Shown here: positions 45,304 through 55,667 of the stretch, piece by piece
How the letters are laid out: each line of letters begins with the position of its first letter
How positions within the stretch are numbered: the first letter of the stretch is position 1
NCBI GenBank assembly: GCA_963844885.1
Contig: CAWJQA010000014.1
Coordinates: 55,669-119,668 of the forward strand
Source of the DNA: DATMER01 sp963844885
GTDB taxonomy: Bacteria > Acidobacteriota > Thermoanaerobaculia > Multivoradales > UBA5704
Direction of reading: 5' to 3'
DNA: 64,000 nt
Translations under genes and position numbers: made by a program
Notes under the pieces: generated by a model
Told to the model about the DNA's origin: nothing
Databases searched by the model: none
What the model saw: the letters and a program-made list of their open reading frames with translations, nothing else

Positions 45304-46996
45304 ATGGTGGCGGATCCAGACGTGACGGCCAACGTCGCCGACCCGGTCATCCCCGGCCCCGGCCTGCCGGACTGGGCGAGCCGCCAGACGGACAACGCCC
45401 TGGTGGGCTGGCTGGTGGCGGTGGGGCTGACAGCCGTGGGCTTTCTCCTGCTGGCCGCCGCGGGCGGTCCGCTGTGGCCGCGTTTCGCGTTTCGGCGCTC
45501 GGCGTGGCCGGCATCGCCGCCTACGGCGCCTGGGTCTATCCGTTCTTCCGCGGCCTGGAAGAGGAAGCTGCCGGAGAGCGCGGACCGCTGGGACAAGCTG
45601 GAGGTCAAGCTGATCGCGGCCTTCGAGCAGCTCGGCGCGGGCGACCTGGTGCGCTCGGCGGAGCAAGTGCGCGGCCCACGCCGCCTGGCCCGGTCTCGGC
45701 CACGGCGACGCGACGCTGGGCGCGCTGGTGCAGCAGATCCAGAACAGCTCGATCGAGGTCGGCCTCGGCCGGCAACGCGGTGCACGCCACCGCCTCGGAG
45801 CTGGCCTCGGGCTCCTCGGAGCAGGCGGCCGCGGTGGTCGAGATCACCGCCACCATGGAGGAGCTGGCGCGCACCGCCGCGCCAGATCGCCGGCAACGCC
45901 GCCGACCAGGCGGAGCTCGCGGCCCAGCGCCGAGCAGAGCGGCGAGACCGGCGTCGGCCGCGGTCGAGGAGGCGGTGGCGCGGCGTCGAGGAGGTGCAGA
46001 AGCGCATCGCGCGCCATCGCCGCCCGCGCCGACACGCTCGGGCACGCGCTCCAAGGAGATCTACCGCGTCCTCGACCTGATCACCGAGATCGCCCAGGAG
46101 ACCCACATCCTGTCGCTCAACGCCGCCATCGAGGCCGGCCGCGGCCGGCGAGCACGGCCGGCGCTTCGCGGTGGTCGCCGACGAGGTGCGCCGCCTGGCG
46201 CAGCGCTCGCAGGAGTCGGTGGAGTCGGTGCGCAACCTGCTCGACGAGTTCTCCGGCTCGATCCGCGCCACCGTGGTGGCCACCGAGGAGGGCGGCAAGG
46301 AGGCGGCCCGCGTGCTCGAGCGCGCCCGCGCCGCCGCCGGCGCCATCGAGGAGCTGCGCGACGCCCTCGCGCGACACGGCGCGGGTCGGCGCGCGAGATC
46401 TCGCTGGCCACCGAGCAGCAGCACACGGCGTCGGACCAGGTGGTGCTCACGCTCAAGGAGGTCAGCCAGGTGATCCAGCGCATGGCCGAGGGCCTCAAGC
46501 ACTTCTCCGGCACCGCGGAGCGCGCTCAACCAGCTCGGCCCTGACCATCCAGCTGCTGACCCAGTCGTTCCACCTCGACTCGCCGCGCTCGCTCAAGCAC
46601 CTGGTGGAGCAGTGGGCGCGGGAGCTGGAGCAGGCCACGTCCGCCAGCGAGATGGAGGAACGCCTGGACCGGCTGGTGCAGCAGACCCCGTTCATCGAGC
46701 TGGGCTACTTCGTCGACACGAGCGGCTACACCGTCGCGCTGAGCTACAACCGCTCCCTGACCACCGGCCGGCAGCTCCTGTCCGCCGTGGGCGCGCGCGA
46801 GATCGACATGACCCAGCGGCCCTGGTACCGGGCGGTATCGCGCGAGCGGCGGGCGTCGCTCACGGCTCCTTACGAGTCGCTGCAGAGCTCCGGCATGGTG
46901 TTCACGGTGGCGGCGCCGGTGTTCAGCAGCCGCGACCGTTCGTTCAAGGGGGTCCTGGGTGTGGACATCAACGTCACCGGCTGGACCCGGATCTAG
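45304..46996 (+). CDS. Methyl-accepting chemotaxis-type receptor, C-terminal Cache-like sensor (many frame breaks)
   Basis: First gene of the chemosensory operon; AAAGGAG seven bases before the ATG. Two N-terminal membrane helices (LVAVGLTAVGFLLLAA), a MA signalling hairpin with EIAQETHILSLNAAIEA and RRLAQRSQESVESVRNLLDEF, then SASEMEERLDRLVQQTPF and a C-terminal sensor with QRPWYRAVSRER, FTVAAPVFS and GVLGVDINV as in Cache/PDC domains. At least a dozen single-base changes lie between 45440 and 46530; from 46540 the frame is intact. The closest homologue is the receptor at 47801. Confidence 0.82.
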
Positions 46997-46999
46997 AGC

Positions 47000-47452
47000 A
47001 TGATCCCCTCCGGCACGCAAACCCCCCGGGGCGGGCTCTCCACCGGCAGCCATCTGCTGGTGCAGGCGGGCGAGTACGTCTGCGCGCTGCCGCTGGTGTC
47101 GGTCCGGCGGGTGTTGCGCTCGCTGACGGTCCATCCGTTGCCGGGCTCGGCGCCGGAGCTGGAGGGGCTGGCGGAGTTCGGCGGCGAGCCGCTGCCGGTG
47201 CTCAACCTCGCCCGGATGGTCAACGCCGCGCCCGGAGCCAATCCCGCGTACCCGGTGACGATCGTGGTCTGGGCCGGGCCGCCGGACGCCCGCGAGATGA
47301 TGGGGCTCGCCGCGGACGCGGCGTTGGAGGTGGCGGACTTGCCGCCCGGTACGGTGGTGATGGGCGACGGCGGCTTCCTGCTCGGCGAGGCGCCGGTGGC
47401 GGGCAAGGTGGTGCGCGTGATCAACCTCGAAGCTCTGGGGCAGGAGCGTTGA
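47000..47452 (+). CDS. cheW: CheW-like adaptor
   Basis: 150 aa. HLLVQAGEYVCALPLVSVRRVLRSLTVHPLP and GLAEFGGEPLPVLNLARM are CheW-fold strands; it would couple receptors to CheA. Starts 3 bp after the receptor stop and overlaps the next gene. Confidence 0.8.
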   Translation: MIPSGTQTPRGGLSTGSHLLVQAGEYVCALPLVSVRRVLRSLTVHPLPGSAPELEGLAEFGGEPLPVLNLARMVNAAPGANPAYPVTIVVWAGPPDAREMMGLAADAALEVADLPPGTVVMGDGGFLLGEAPVAGKVVRVINLEALGQER

Positions 47453-47817
47453 ACGCTGCGGTCACCGCGGCCGGCCGCGGCTTCCTCATCCTGAGCCGCA
47501 AGGGCGTGCTCTGGGGGGTCGACAACACCGCGGTGGCGGGGCTGAGCCGGAACCGGGAAGATGCCGTCCACAAGTCCGGTTTTCGGGTCGACGTCGGCGG
47601 CCGGCGGCTGGCGGCCGACGACGTCCTCGGCGTCGTCGACACCTTGCGCATCTGGCCGCTGGCTCCCGCGGTCCGGCGTTTCTGTCCGGGGGTGGCGGCC
47701 GGGGTATCCGGCATGTCCGTGCATGGCGAGTCGCCGCTCCTGGTCGTGGATTCGCGGCAGCCGCCGCGCCTGCTCTGGCTCGAAGAAGGAGAAGGAACCG
47801 ATGAAGGACGTGAGTGA
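47449..47817 (+). CDS. Second CheW-like small protein
   Basis: About 122 aa, TTG start overlapping cheW stop (TTGA). GFLILSRKGVLWGVDNTAVAGLSR, RVDVGGRRLAADDVLGVVDTLRIW and MSVHGESPLLVVDSRQPPRLLWL resemble a CheW/receiver-coupling half-domain. Weaker than the first; ends 17 bp inside the second receptor gene. It could be a chaperone or adaptor specific to this array. Confidence 0.6.
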   Translation: MNAAVTAAGRGFLILSRKGVLWGVDNTAVAGLSRNREDAVHKSGFRVDVGGRRLAADDVLGVVDTLRIWPLAPAVRRFCPGVAAGVSGMSVHGESPLLVVDSRQPPRLLWLEEGEGTDEGRE

Positions 47818-49426
47818 CCCGAGCCATCAGGCTCGCCTGGGGCTCTACATCGTCTGCGGCGTCACGGTCTCGGGCCTCGTGCTGCTGATGATCACGGAGG
47901 CGGGCGGCGGGCGCAACTGGCCGTTCAACCTCTTCCTGCTGTTCGCCGGCGCGGCCCTCTGGCTGTATGGCGGCGTGATCTTCCGTTCGCAGCAGAACCT
48001 GTGGAGCCGGGTGGACAGCTCGGACCGCAGCCAGCGCGAGGTGGAGAAGATTCTGGTCGACAGCCTGGACCGCCTGCGGGCGGGCGACCTGGTCAACTGC
48101 GCCGAGCGCGCCCAGCGCCTCCCCGGCAAGGTGGCGGTGACCTTCTCCAACGCCACCAACGCGCTGGACGTGCTGGCGCAGCAGATCCAGCGCAGCTCGA
48201 TCGAGGTGGCCGCCGCCGCGAACTCGGTCAACGAGATCGCCTCGGAGCTGGCGTCGGGCTCCTCCGAGCAGGCCGCCTCCGTGGTCGAGATCACGGCGGC
48301 CATGGAGGAGCTCGCCCGCACCGCCTCGATGATCGCCGAGAACGCCGGCACGCAGGCCGAGCTGGCGCAGCGCGCCGAGGAGAGCGGCAACGCGGGCAAG
48401 GAGGCGGTCGAGGAGGCGGTGCAGGGGGTCGAGGAGGTGCGCAAGCGGATCGCCGGCATCGCCAGCCGTGCCGACGTCCTGGGGGTGCGCTCGAAAGAGA
48501 TCTACCGCGTTCTGGACCTCATCACCGAAATCGCCCAGGAGACGCACATCCTCTCGCTCAACGCCGCCATCGAGGCCGCCGCGGCCGGAGACCACTGGCG
48601 TCGCTTCTCCGTGGTCGCCGAAGAGGTCCGCCGGCTGGCCCAGCGCTCCCAGGAGTCGGTCGACTCGGTGCGCAACCTGCTCGACGAGTTCGCCAGCTCG
48701 ATCCGCGCCACCGTGGTGGCGACGGAGGAGGGCACGCGCGAAGCCACCCGCGTGCTCGAGCGCGCACAGGCCGCGTCCGACGCCATCGAGGCGCTGCGCG
48801 AGGCCTCCGGCGACAGCGCGCGCGTGGCCCGGGAGATCTCCCTCGCCACGCAGCAGCAGAACGCCGCCTCGGATGAAGTGGTGCTGACCCTCAAGGAGGT
48901 CAGCCACGTCGTCCAGCGCATGGCCGACGGCCTGAAGGCGTTCTCCGACACGGCCGACCGCCTGAACCGCCTGGGGCTGATCATCCAGATGCTGGCCCAG
49001 TCGTTCCACCTGGAGTCGCCGCACTCCCTCAAGCACATCGCGCAGTCGTGGTCGCACGAGGTGCGGCGCCGCCTGGGCAACTGGGAGGCGATCGACCGCC
49101 TGCTCCAGGAGCTGATCACGCGCCAGCCCTACGTCGAGTGCCTGTATTTCTACGACGCCAAGGGTGGCCAGCTCGCCCTCACGGTCAACCGGCAGATCGT
49201 CGGCGACCGCGAGGTGCCGCTGGTGGTCAAGACGGGGGAGGGTTTCAACGAGCGCCCGTGGTACAAGGCCGCGGTCCAGGAAGGGCACGCCATCCTCACG
49301 CCGCTCTTCGATTCGCTGTTGACCGAGAAGCAGATCTTCACCGCCGCGGCGCCGGTCTACGAGAGGGGCCAGCTCGCCGGAGTCGTGGGACTGGACATCA
49401 ACGTCGACAGTTGGACCAAGATCTAG
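47801..49426 (+). CDS. Methyl-accepting chemotaxis-type receptor with C-terminal Cache-like sensor
   Basis: 541 aa and intact. Two N-terminal membrane helices (LGLYIVCGVTVSGLVLLMI; FNLFLLFAGAALWLYGGVI), a long coiled coil with the MA hairpin EIAQETHILSLNAAIEAAAAGDHW and VRRLAQRSQESVDSVRNLLDEF, then VSHVVQRMADGLKAF and a C-terminal sensor (FNERPWYKAAVQEGHAIL, FTAAAPVYERGQLAGVVGLDINV). Most receptors have the sensor outside the cell at the N-terminus; here it is at the C-terminal, predicted cytoplasmic, end. A near twin of the receptor at 45304. Confidence 0.88.
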   Translation: MKDVSDPSHQARLGLYIVCGVTVSGLVLLMITEAGGGRNWPFNLFLLFAGAALWLYGGVIFRSQQNLWSRVDSSDRSQREVEKILVDSLDRLRAGDLVNCAERAQRLPGKVAVTFSNATNALDVLAQQIQRSSIEVAAAANSVNEIASELASGSSEQAASVVEITAAMEELARTASMIAENAGTQAELAQRAEESGNAGKEAVEEAVQGVEEVRKRIAGIASRADVLGVRSKEIYRVLDLITEIAQETHILSLNAAIEAAAAGDHWRRFSVVAEEVRRLAQRSQESVDSVRNLLDEFASSIRATVVATEEGTREATRVLERAQAASDAIEALREASGDSARVAREISLATQQQNAASDEVVLTLKEVSHVVQRMADGLKAFSDTADRLNRLGLIIQMLAQSFHLESPHSLKHIAQSWSHEVRRRLGNWEAIDRLLQELITRQPYVECLYFYDAKGGQLALTVNRQIVGDREVPLVVKTGEGFNERPWYKAAVQEGHAILTPLFDSLLTEKQIFTAAAPVYERGQLAGVVGLDINVDSWTKI

Positions 49427-49450
49427 AGCCGGCCGCTCTCCAGGAACGCT

Positions 49451-51734
49451 GTGGATCCAGAGTTCGCCGACCTCGTCCCCCTCTTCGTAGAGGAAGCCCG
49501 TGACCGCATCGAGCGGCTGGCCACGTTCGTCCCTCAGATGGAAGGGGACGGGCAGGCGGTCGTCGAGGTCAAGCGCGAGCTGCACACGCTCAAGGGGGCG
49601 GGGCGAATGCTCCAGATCGCGCCGCTGGCCGAGCTCTGCCACTCCGCCGAGGAGGTGCTCCAGGCCGCGCCTCCCGGGCTGATCGCGCTGCTCACCCGGA
49701 CCATCGACGAGCTGAGCGGTATGGTCGAGGCCGTCTCCCGCGGCGAGGAGCCGGCGCGCGACGTCGACTTCCTCGACCTGCTCCTGCGCGCCGCCGCGCC
49801 ACCCACGCCCGGAGCCGCCGCCGCGCTCTCCGCTCCGTCCGCTCCGTCCGCGCCGAAAAAGACGAAGAAGGCGAAGGAGACGAGGGGGACCGAGCCCGCC
49901 CCGGAGCCGGAAAAACCGGAGCCGGCCTCCGAGCCCGAGCCGTTGCCCGAGTTGCCCGAGCCCGAGACGGAGATGGACGACGGTCTCCCTTCGGGCTCCT
50001 ACGCCGAGGACGGTGCCGACAAGGGCGCCGAGAAGGCCGCTATGCCGTCGGCGGGCGTCAAGCCCGCGACACTGGGCGGCGACATCCGGGTCGACACCTC
50101 CTCCCTGGACGCCGTGGCCGAGCGCGCGACCCAGGTGCGCATCATGGCTCTCGCCGGCCGCCAGGTGGTCGAGCGCATCTACGAGCTGGCGCGCCTGGCC
50201 GAGGAGGGGCTGCACGAGCCGCAGCCGACGCAGGTGCTGGCCGTGCTCTCGACCATGCTGCGGCGGGTGGCGGTGGAGCTCGAAGGGGGGCAGCGCCGGC
50301 TGATCCGCTCCTCCGAGGAGCAGCTCGACAAGATGCTGTCGCTCCAGCTCCAGCCGCTGCGGGGCTCGCTGATCTCCCTCGCCCGCCACGCCCGGGAGCT
50401 CGCCCGCACGCTCGGCCGCGAGGTCGAGGTCGAGCTGGAAGGGGAGGACACCCGCCTCGACCGCCGCATCACCCGCGAGCTGGACGAGGCGCTGATCCAC
50501 CTGGTGCGCAACTCGGTGGATCACGGTATCGAGCCGCCGGCCGTGCGCGCGGCCCGGGGCAAGCCGGAGGCGGGCCGGCTGCAGATCCGCGCCTCGGCCG
50601 AGGGCCCGCGCGTCCGCCTGGTGATCCAGGACGACGGCCGCGGCATCGACTTCGACGGCGTCATCCGCCGGGCGGTGAGCATCGGCCTTGTGGACGCCGG
50701 AAGCGCCGGGCGGATGGGCAAGGAAGAGGCGCTGCGCCTCCTTTTCTCGCCCGGCTTCTCGACGCGCAAGCAGATCACCGACATCTCCGGCCGCGGCATC
50801 GGCCTCGACGTGGTGGCCAACGTGGTCAACCGGGTCGGCGGCGAGGTCTTCGTGGACTCCGAGCCGGGCAAGGGGACCACTTTCCGGGTCGAGGTGCCGG
50901 TGGCGCGCCGCGGCGAGGCCGTCATGCTGCTCCGGGTCGGCCAGCTCCGGCTGGCCCTGCCTTCTTCGGTAGCCCGCCGCGCCACGCGGCTGTCGCCGGA
51001 TCAGATTCTTCGAGCGCGAGGGCCGCACGTTCGCCGTGCTTGCGGACAGCGCCGGGCGGTCGGACCGGCTGGTCCCCTTCGTCCCCCTGGCCCGGCTCTA
51101 CCGCCAGCCGGCGGAGGACGTCCAGCTCCTGATCGAGGGCATGGCGTCGGGCCAGCCGCTGGCGCTGGCGGTGGACGACGTCGAAGGGGAGCAGGAGGTT
51201 CTGGTGCGGCCGATCACGCGCAAGGTCGCCACCGACCGGCTGCTCGAAGGCGTGGCGTTGCTCGCTTCCGGAGAGCCGGTGGGCGTGCTGTCGCCGGCCG
51301 TGCTCGCCCAGCGCGAGTACCTGCGCGCCCTGCCGGCGGCGCAGGAGAAGGCCGTGGCCGTGCGGCGGGTGCGCATCCTCCTGGTGGACGACTCCATGGT
51401 GACGCGGGAGATGGAGCGGCGCCTGCTGGAAGACGCCGGGTTCCACGTCTCGGCGGCGAGCGACGCCCAGGAGGCGCTGACGCTGCTCGCCGAAGAGCCG
51501 TTCGACTGCGTGGTCACGGACATCGAGATGCCGGGCATGGACGGCTTCGAGCTGACCGCCCATCTGCGCGGCATGGAGCACTTCGCGCAGCTTCCGATCA
51601 TCGTGGTCTCGACGCGCGACCGTCCGGATGACAAGCTCCGCGGTCTGAAAGTGGGCGCGGACGCCTACCTCACCAAGCAGAGCCTCGACGCCGGGGAGCT
51701 GGTCGACCTGGTGCGGCGGCTGAACCGGCGCTAG
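49451..51734 (+). CDS. cheA: Hybrid CheA histidine kinase with C-terminal receiver (one frame break)
   Basis: About 760 aa. HPt domain with phospho-His 45 (RELHTLKGAGR), an Ala/Pro/Glu-rich linker, dimerisation and HATPase region (LVRNSVDHGIEPP, DDGRGIDFDG, FSTRKQITDISGRGIGLDVV), CheW-like domain, then a receiver (RVRILLVDDSMVTREM, VVTDIEMPGMDGFE, LTKQ). The frame changes near 51010. GTG start at 49451. The receiver may act as a phosphate sink or a separate output. 24 bp after the second receptor. Confidence 0.88.
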
Positions 51735-51749
51735 AAGGAAGGAAGACTC

Positions 51750-52794
51750 TTGATCCGAGTGTTACTGGTGGACGACTCGCCGTCGGTGCGGGCCGTCCTG
51801 CGGCGCTTCTTCTCGAAGACGCCCGACATCGAGGTGGCCGGGGAGGCCGGCGACGGCGAGCAGGCCGTCCGGCTGGTGCTCGAGGTTCAGCCGCACGTCG
51901 TGGTCATGGACATCCAGATGCCGAACGTCGACGGCTACGCGGCCATCGAGCGCATCATGGCGCTGCGGCCGACGCCGATCGTCGTGCTGTCGTCGCGGGC
52001 CACCCGCAACCAGATGCAGACCGCCTTCGAGGCGATCCGCCGCGGCGCGGTCGAGGTGCTGCCCAAGCCCGAGGACACGCCGAGCTGGCAGCTCCTGGCC
52101 GACACCTTGCCCGACACGGTGCGGGCGGTGTCGCAAGTCAAAGCCCGGACGCAGCCCCGGGAGCGTCGCCGGCCGAAGCCGGTCGATCCCGCCTCGGCCC
52201 TGTCCGAGCCGCAGGCGCTGCGCTGGATCGCCATCGGCGCCTCCACCGGCGGCCCGGCCGCCATCCGCGACTTCTTCGAGGAGATCCCGGCGGAGCCGCC
52301 GGTGAGCTTCCTCATCGTGCAGCACATCGCCTCGGGCTTCGAGCTGGGCTTCGTCGACTGGCTCAACAAGGAGTTCCCTCTGGACGTCCGCCTCGCCCGG
52401 GACGGCGAGCGCCCGCGGCCCGGAGCCGTACGGCTCGCGCCGGGCGGCTGTCACATGCTGCTGGAGCCCGGCGGCGTCCTCCACCTCGACACCCAGACGC
52501 CGGCCCGACGTGGCCACCGCCCGTCGGTCGACGAGCTGTTCCACTCCTGCGCCGAGAGCTGCCCGCGCGAGGTCGCCGGGGTGATGCATGACCGGCATGG
52601 GCTCCGACGGTGTCGAGGGGCTCCTGGCTCTGCGCCAGGCCGGCGGGCTGACCCTGGCCCAGGACGAAGCGAGCTCGATCGTCTTCGGCATGCCGCGCGT
52701 CGCGCTGGAGAAGGGTGCCGCGGACGTGGCGCTGCCGCCGAAGGAGCTGGCGCGCACGCTGGTCAAGGTCTGGGGGAAGGGGGCTATGAGGTGA
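51750..52794 (+). CDS. cheB: CheB chemoreceptor methylesterase (one frame break)
   Basis: TTG start. Receiver domain with DDSPSVRAVL and VVMDIQMPNVDGYAAIE, then the methylesterase domain: IAIGASTGGPAAIR (Ser), FLIVQHIASGFELGF (His), and after a break near 52580, MTGMGSDGVEGLLAL (Asp). It removes receptor methyl groups set by CheR. Ends TGA overlapping the next GTG. Break affects only the region around REVAGV/LMTGMGSDG. Confidence 0.88.
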
Positions 52795-54242
52795 TCCATC
52801 GCGTCCTGGTCGTCGACGACAGCGAGGTCACCCGGGCGATCCTCTCCCGGATTCTGCGGGGTGCCGGCTTCGAGGTTCTGGAAGCCCGCGACGGCGCCGA
52901 GGGAGCGCTCACGGCGCTGCGCGAGCGGCCGTCCGTCGTGGTGACCGACCTCGAGATGCCGACCATGGACGGCTTCCCGCTCCTGCGGCTGCTCAAGGCC
53001 GATCCCCTGAGCGCCCACATTCCGGTGCTGATCCTCACCAGCCACGGCGAGGCGGCCTCGCGCTTCTGGAGCCTGCGCACCGGCGCCGACGCCTACCTGA
53101 CCAAGGACTACAAGCCGCAGCACCTCGTGGCCACGGTGGCGCGGCTGGCCGCGGCCTCCGAGTCGGCGCCGCGCTGCGAGGTGCCGGCGGGCGACGGCAG
53201 CGGGAGCGACCTCGGGCCGCTGGAGGTTCTGGCGCGGGTGGCGCGCCAGCTCGACGCCAACCTGCTCAAAGCGACGCTCATCAACTCCCTGCTGGAACGG
53301 GGGATGGCCGCGAGCGACTTCCACGAGGCGAGCCGCGTCGCTCTGGAGATCATCGGCCAGGTGGTGGACGCCCGCTGTCTTGCCGTCGCCATCGCCGAGG
53401 CCGACGCCGGTGGCGTCACTGTCGAGATCCTCCTCCTGGACGCGATCCGCCAGCAGGACGTGGACGCCGTACGCGACCTCGTCGTCGCCAATCTGGACCT
53501 GCCGCCGGCCCCGTTGACCGCCCCCGACATCCACGTCGAGGGCACGGTGGCGGACAGCCCGCCCATCGACCTCGACCACGCGGTCTGGCTGCAGCTCGCC
53601 GTGCGCGAGGCGCAGGGCGTGCTCGTCATGGTGCCGCGCGACCGGGAGCACTTCAGCCGCTCCGGCAGCGGGCTGGTCCACGCCCTGGCAGGGCATTTGA
53701 CGCTCGTGCTCGACAACGCCCGCCTCTCCCAGCGGCTGCACGAGATGTCCACCCGCGACGGCCTGACCCGCCAGCTCAACCACCGTGCCATCTACGAGCG
53801 GCTGACCGAGGAGCTGGAGCGGGCGCGCCGCTACCGCTATCCCTTGAGCGTGATCCTCTGCGACATGGACCACTTCAAGGAGGTCAACGACACCTACGGC
53901 CATCTGGCCGGCGACGCGGTGCTGCGCGAGGGGGCCGAGGTGCTGCGCGGCTCGCTGCGGGCGGGCGACCTGCTGGGCCGCTACGGCGGCGAGGAGTTCC
54001 TGGCCGTCCTCCCCCAGATCGACCTCGACGCCGCGCGCGCCGCGGCCGAGCGGCTGCGCCTCGCGCTGGAGGGGCTGCCGGTGAAGCTGCCGGCTGGGGC
54101 CGAGGCGGGGATCACCGCGTCCTTCGGAGTGGCTTCGCTCGGCGAGCTCGGCGCCTCCGCGACGAGCGATCTCCTGGTCTCGCTGGCCGACCGTCGGCTG
54201 TACGACGCCAAGGCGGCGGGCCGCAACTGCGTCCGCCCCTGA
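52791..54242 (+). CDS. Response regulator with GGDEF output (PleD-like)
   Basis: 483 aa, GTG overlapping the cheB stop. Receiver (VLVVDDSEVTRAIL, VVTDLEMPTMDGFPLL, LTKD), a GAF-like middle (about 130-320) and a GGDEF domain with active GGEEF motif preceded by RAGD five residues before (product-inhibition I-site RxxD). The enzyme would make c-di-GMP when phosphorylated by CheA, linking this chemosensory system to second-messenger output. Confidence 0.9.
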   Translation: MIHRVLVVDDSEVTRAILSRILRGAGFEVLEARDGAEGALTALRERPSVVVTDLEMPTMDGFPLLRLLKADPLSAHIPVLILTSHGEAASRFWSLRTGADAYLTKDYKPQHLVATVARLAAASESAPRCEVPAGDGSGSDLGPLEVLARVARQLDANLLKATLINSLLERGMAASDFHEASRVALEIIGQVVDARCLAVAIAEADAGGVTVEILLLDAIRQQDVDAVRDLVVANLDLPPAPLTAPDIHVEGTVADSPPIDLDHAVWLQLAVREAQGVLVMVPRDREHFSRSGSGLVHALAGHLTLVLDNARLSQRLHEMSTRDGLTRQLNHRAIYERLTEELERARRYRYPLSVILCDMDHFKEVNDTYGHLAGDAVLREGAEVLRGSLRAGDLLGRYGGEEFLAVLPQIDLDAARAAAERLRLALEGLPVKLPAGAEAGITASFGVASLGELGASATSDLLVSLADRRLYDAKAAGRNCVRP

Positions 54243-54274
54243 CCGGCCCGTCTGAGATTGCCGAGATCACAGAC

Positions 54275-55662
54275 ATGGTCGAAGACTTTCCCCCTCTTCG
54301 CCGGCGCTGGAGAAGCTGATCACCCTCATCCGGGACGCCACCGGCAACGTCATCTCTCCGGCGCGCTACGCTTTCCTGGAGGAAGTGGCGCAGCGCCGGG
54401 CGCGCTCCCGGGGGTTCCCGTCGGTCAAGGACTACGTCCACGCACTGACGGTCAACGCCATCGAAGGGGAGTGGGAGAGCCTCATCCCCCTGATCACGAT
54501 CAAGGAGTCGTATTTCTTCCGGGCGCCGCAGCAGTTCGACATCATCCGGGAGCAGGTGCTGCCGCGCCTGATGCAGGCCCGCGCGCAGTCGCGGCACCTG
54601 CGGATCTGGTGCGCGGCGTGCGCCCGCGGCGAGGAGCCGTTCACGCTCGCCATGATCCTCAACGAAGAACCGGCCCTGGCGGGGTGGGACTGGACCATCC
54701 TGGCGACGGACGTGGACGAGGGCGCGCTTGCCGGTGCGCGCCTCGGCCTCTACGGGGACCGCGCGGTCAACCAGGTGCCGCCGCCGATGCTGGAGCGCTA
54801 CTTCAAGCGCCGCGGCAAGCTCTTCGAGCTCGAACCGGAGCTGCGGTCGCGCGTCCTCTACCGCCACCTCAACCTGGCACACTCGCCGTACGCGCTGCCG
54901 TTCCAGGAGTGCGACCTGGTCCTCCTCCGGAACGTCCTCATCTACTTCCGCCGGCCGTTACAGCGGCGGGTGATCGCGCACGTAGGGCAGGTTCTGGCGC
55001 CGCACGGCTATCTCTTCCTCGGCGCCTCGGAGACGCTCTGGCAGATCCAGGACGACCTGGAAGCGGTGGACCTGGGCTCGTGCTTCTGCTACCGCCACCG
55101 GACCGGACCGCGGCCCGAGCTCCCCCCTGCGCCGGCCGCCCCTCCGAAACCGAAGCCGGTGCGGGTCGAGCCGCGTCCGGCTCCGGCTCCGCCCCGGCCC
55201 GCGCCGCCCGTCATCGAGCCGCCGCCGATCGCCGCGACCAGGCTCCCCGCCGAGCCCTTCGGCGTGCCGGAGATGCTGGCCCGCGCCGCCCGCGACCTGG
55301 CGGAGAACCGGATCGACGACGCGGCCCGGGTCATCGAGCAGCTCATGGAGACCGATCCGTCGGACCCGGAAGCCTACGCGCTGGAAGGGTTTCTGCACGA
55401 CCTTGCCAACCGCACGGACGAGGCGACCGCCTCCTACCGCGCGGCGCTCTACCTCGACCCCGCGCTCTTCCAGGTGCGGGTGCTCCTCGCCGACTGCCTG
55501 CTGCGCCTGGACCACCGCGACCTCGCCCGGCACCAGTACCGGGAAGCCCTCGCCGTCCTGGAGAGCGGCCGGGAGCGGGCTCTCTCCCTGTTTGCCGACC
55601 TCCCCCTCCCCGACCGCGACCGGGCGCGCCGCCGGTGCCAGGAGGTTCTGAAGCGGGGGTGA
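54275..55662 (+). CDS. cheR: CheR methyltransferase with C-terminal TPR-like region (one frame break)
   Basis: About 462 aa. ATG MVEDFPPL, break near 54305, then LEKLITLIRDATGNVISPARYAFLEE; SAM site LRIWCAACARGEEPFTLAMIL, ITIKESYFFRAPQQFD, LVLLRNVLIYF, all CheR features. After a Pro-rich linker the C-terminus has two to three TPR-like helices (RIDDAARVIEQLMETDPSDPEAY; ATASYRAALYLDP), as in CheR proteins of non-motility arrays. Last operon gene; stop 5 bp before convergent metG. Confidence 0.85.
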
Positions 55663-55667
55663 CCGTG

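Noticed and set aside
47486..51028. 1180-codon minus-strand open frame opposite mcp and cheA
   Set aside because: Shadow frame; the plus strand encodes clear receptor and kinase motifs.
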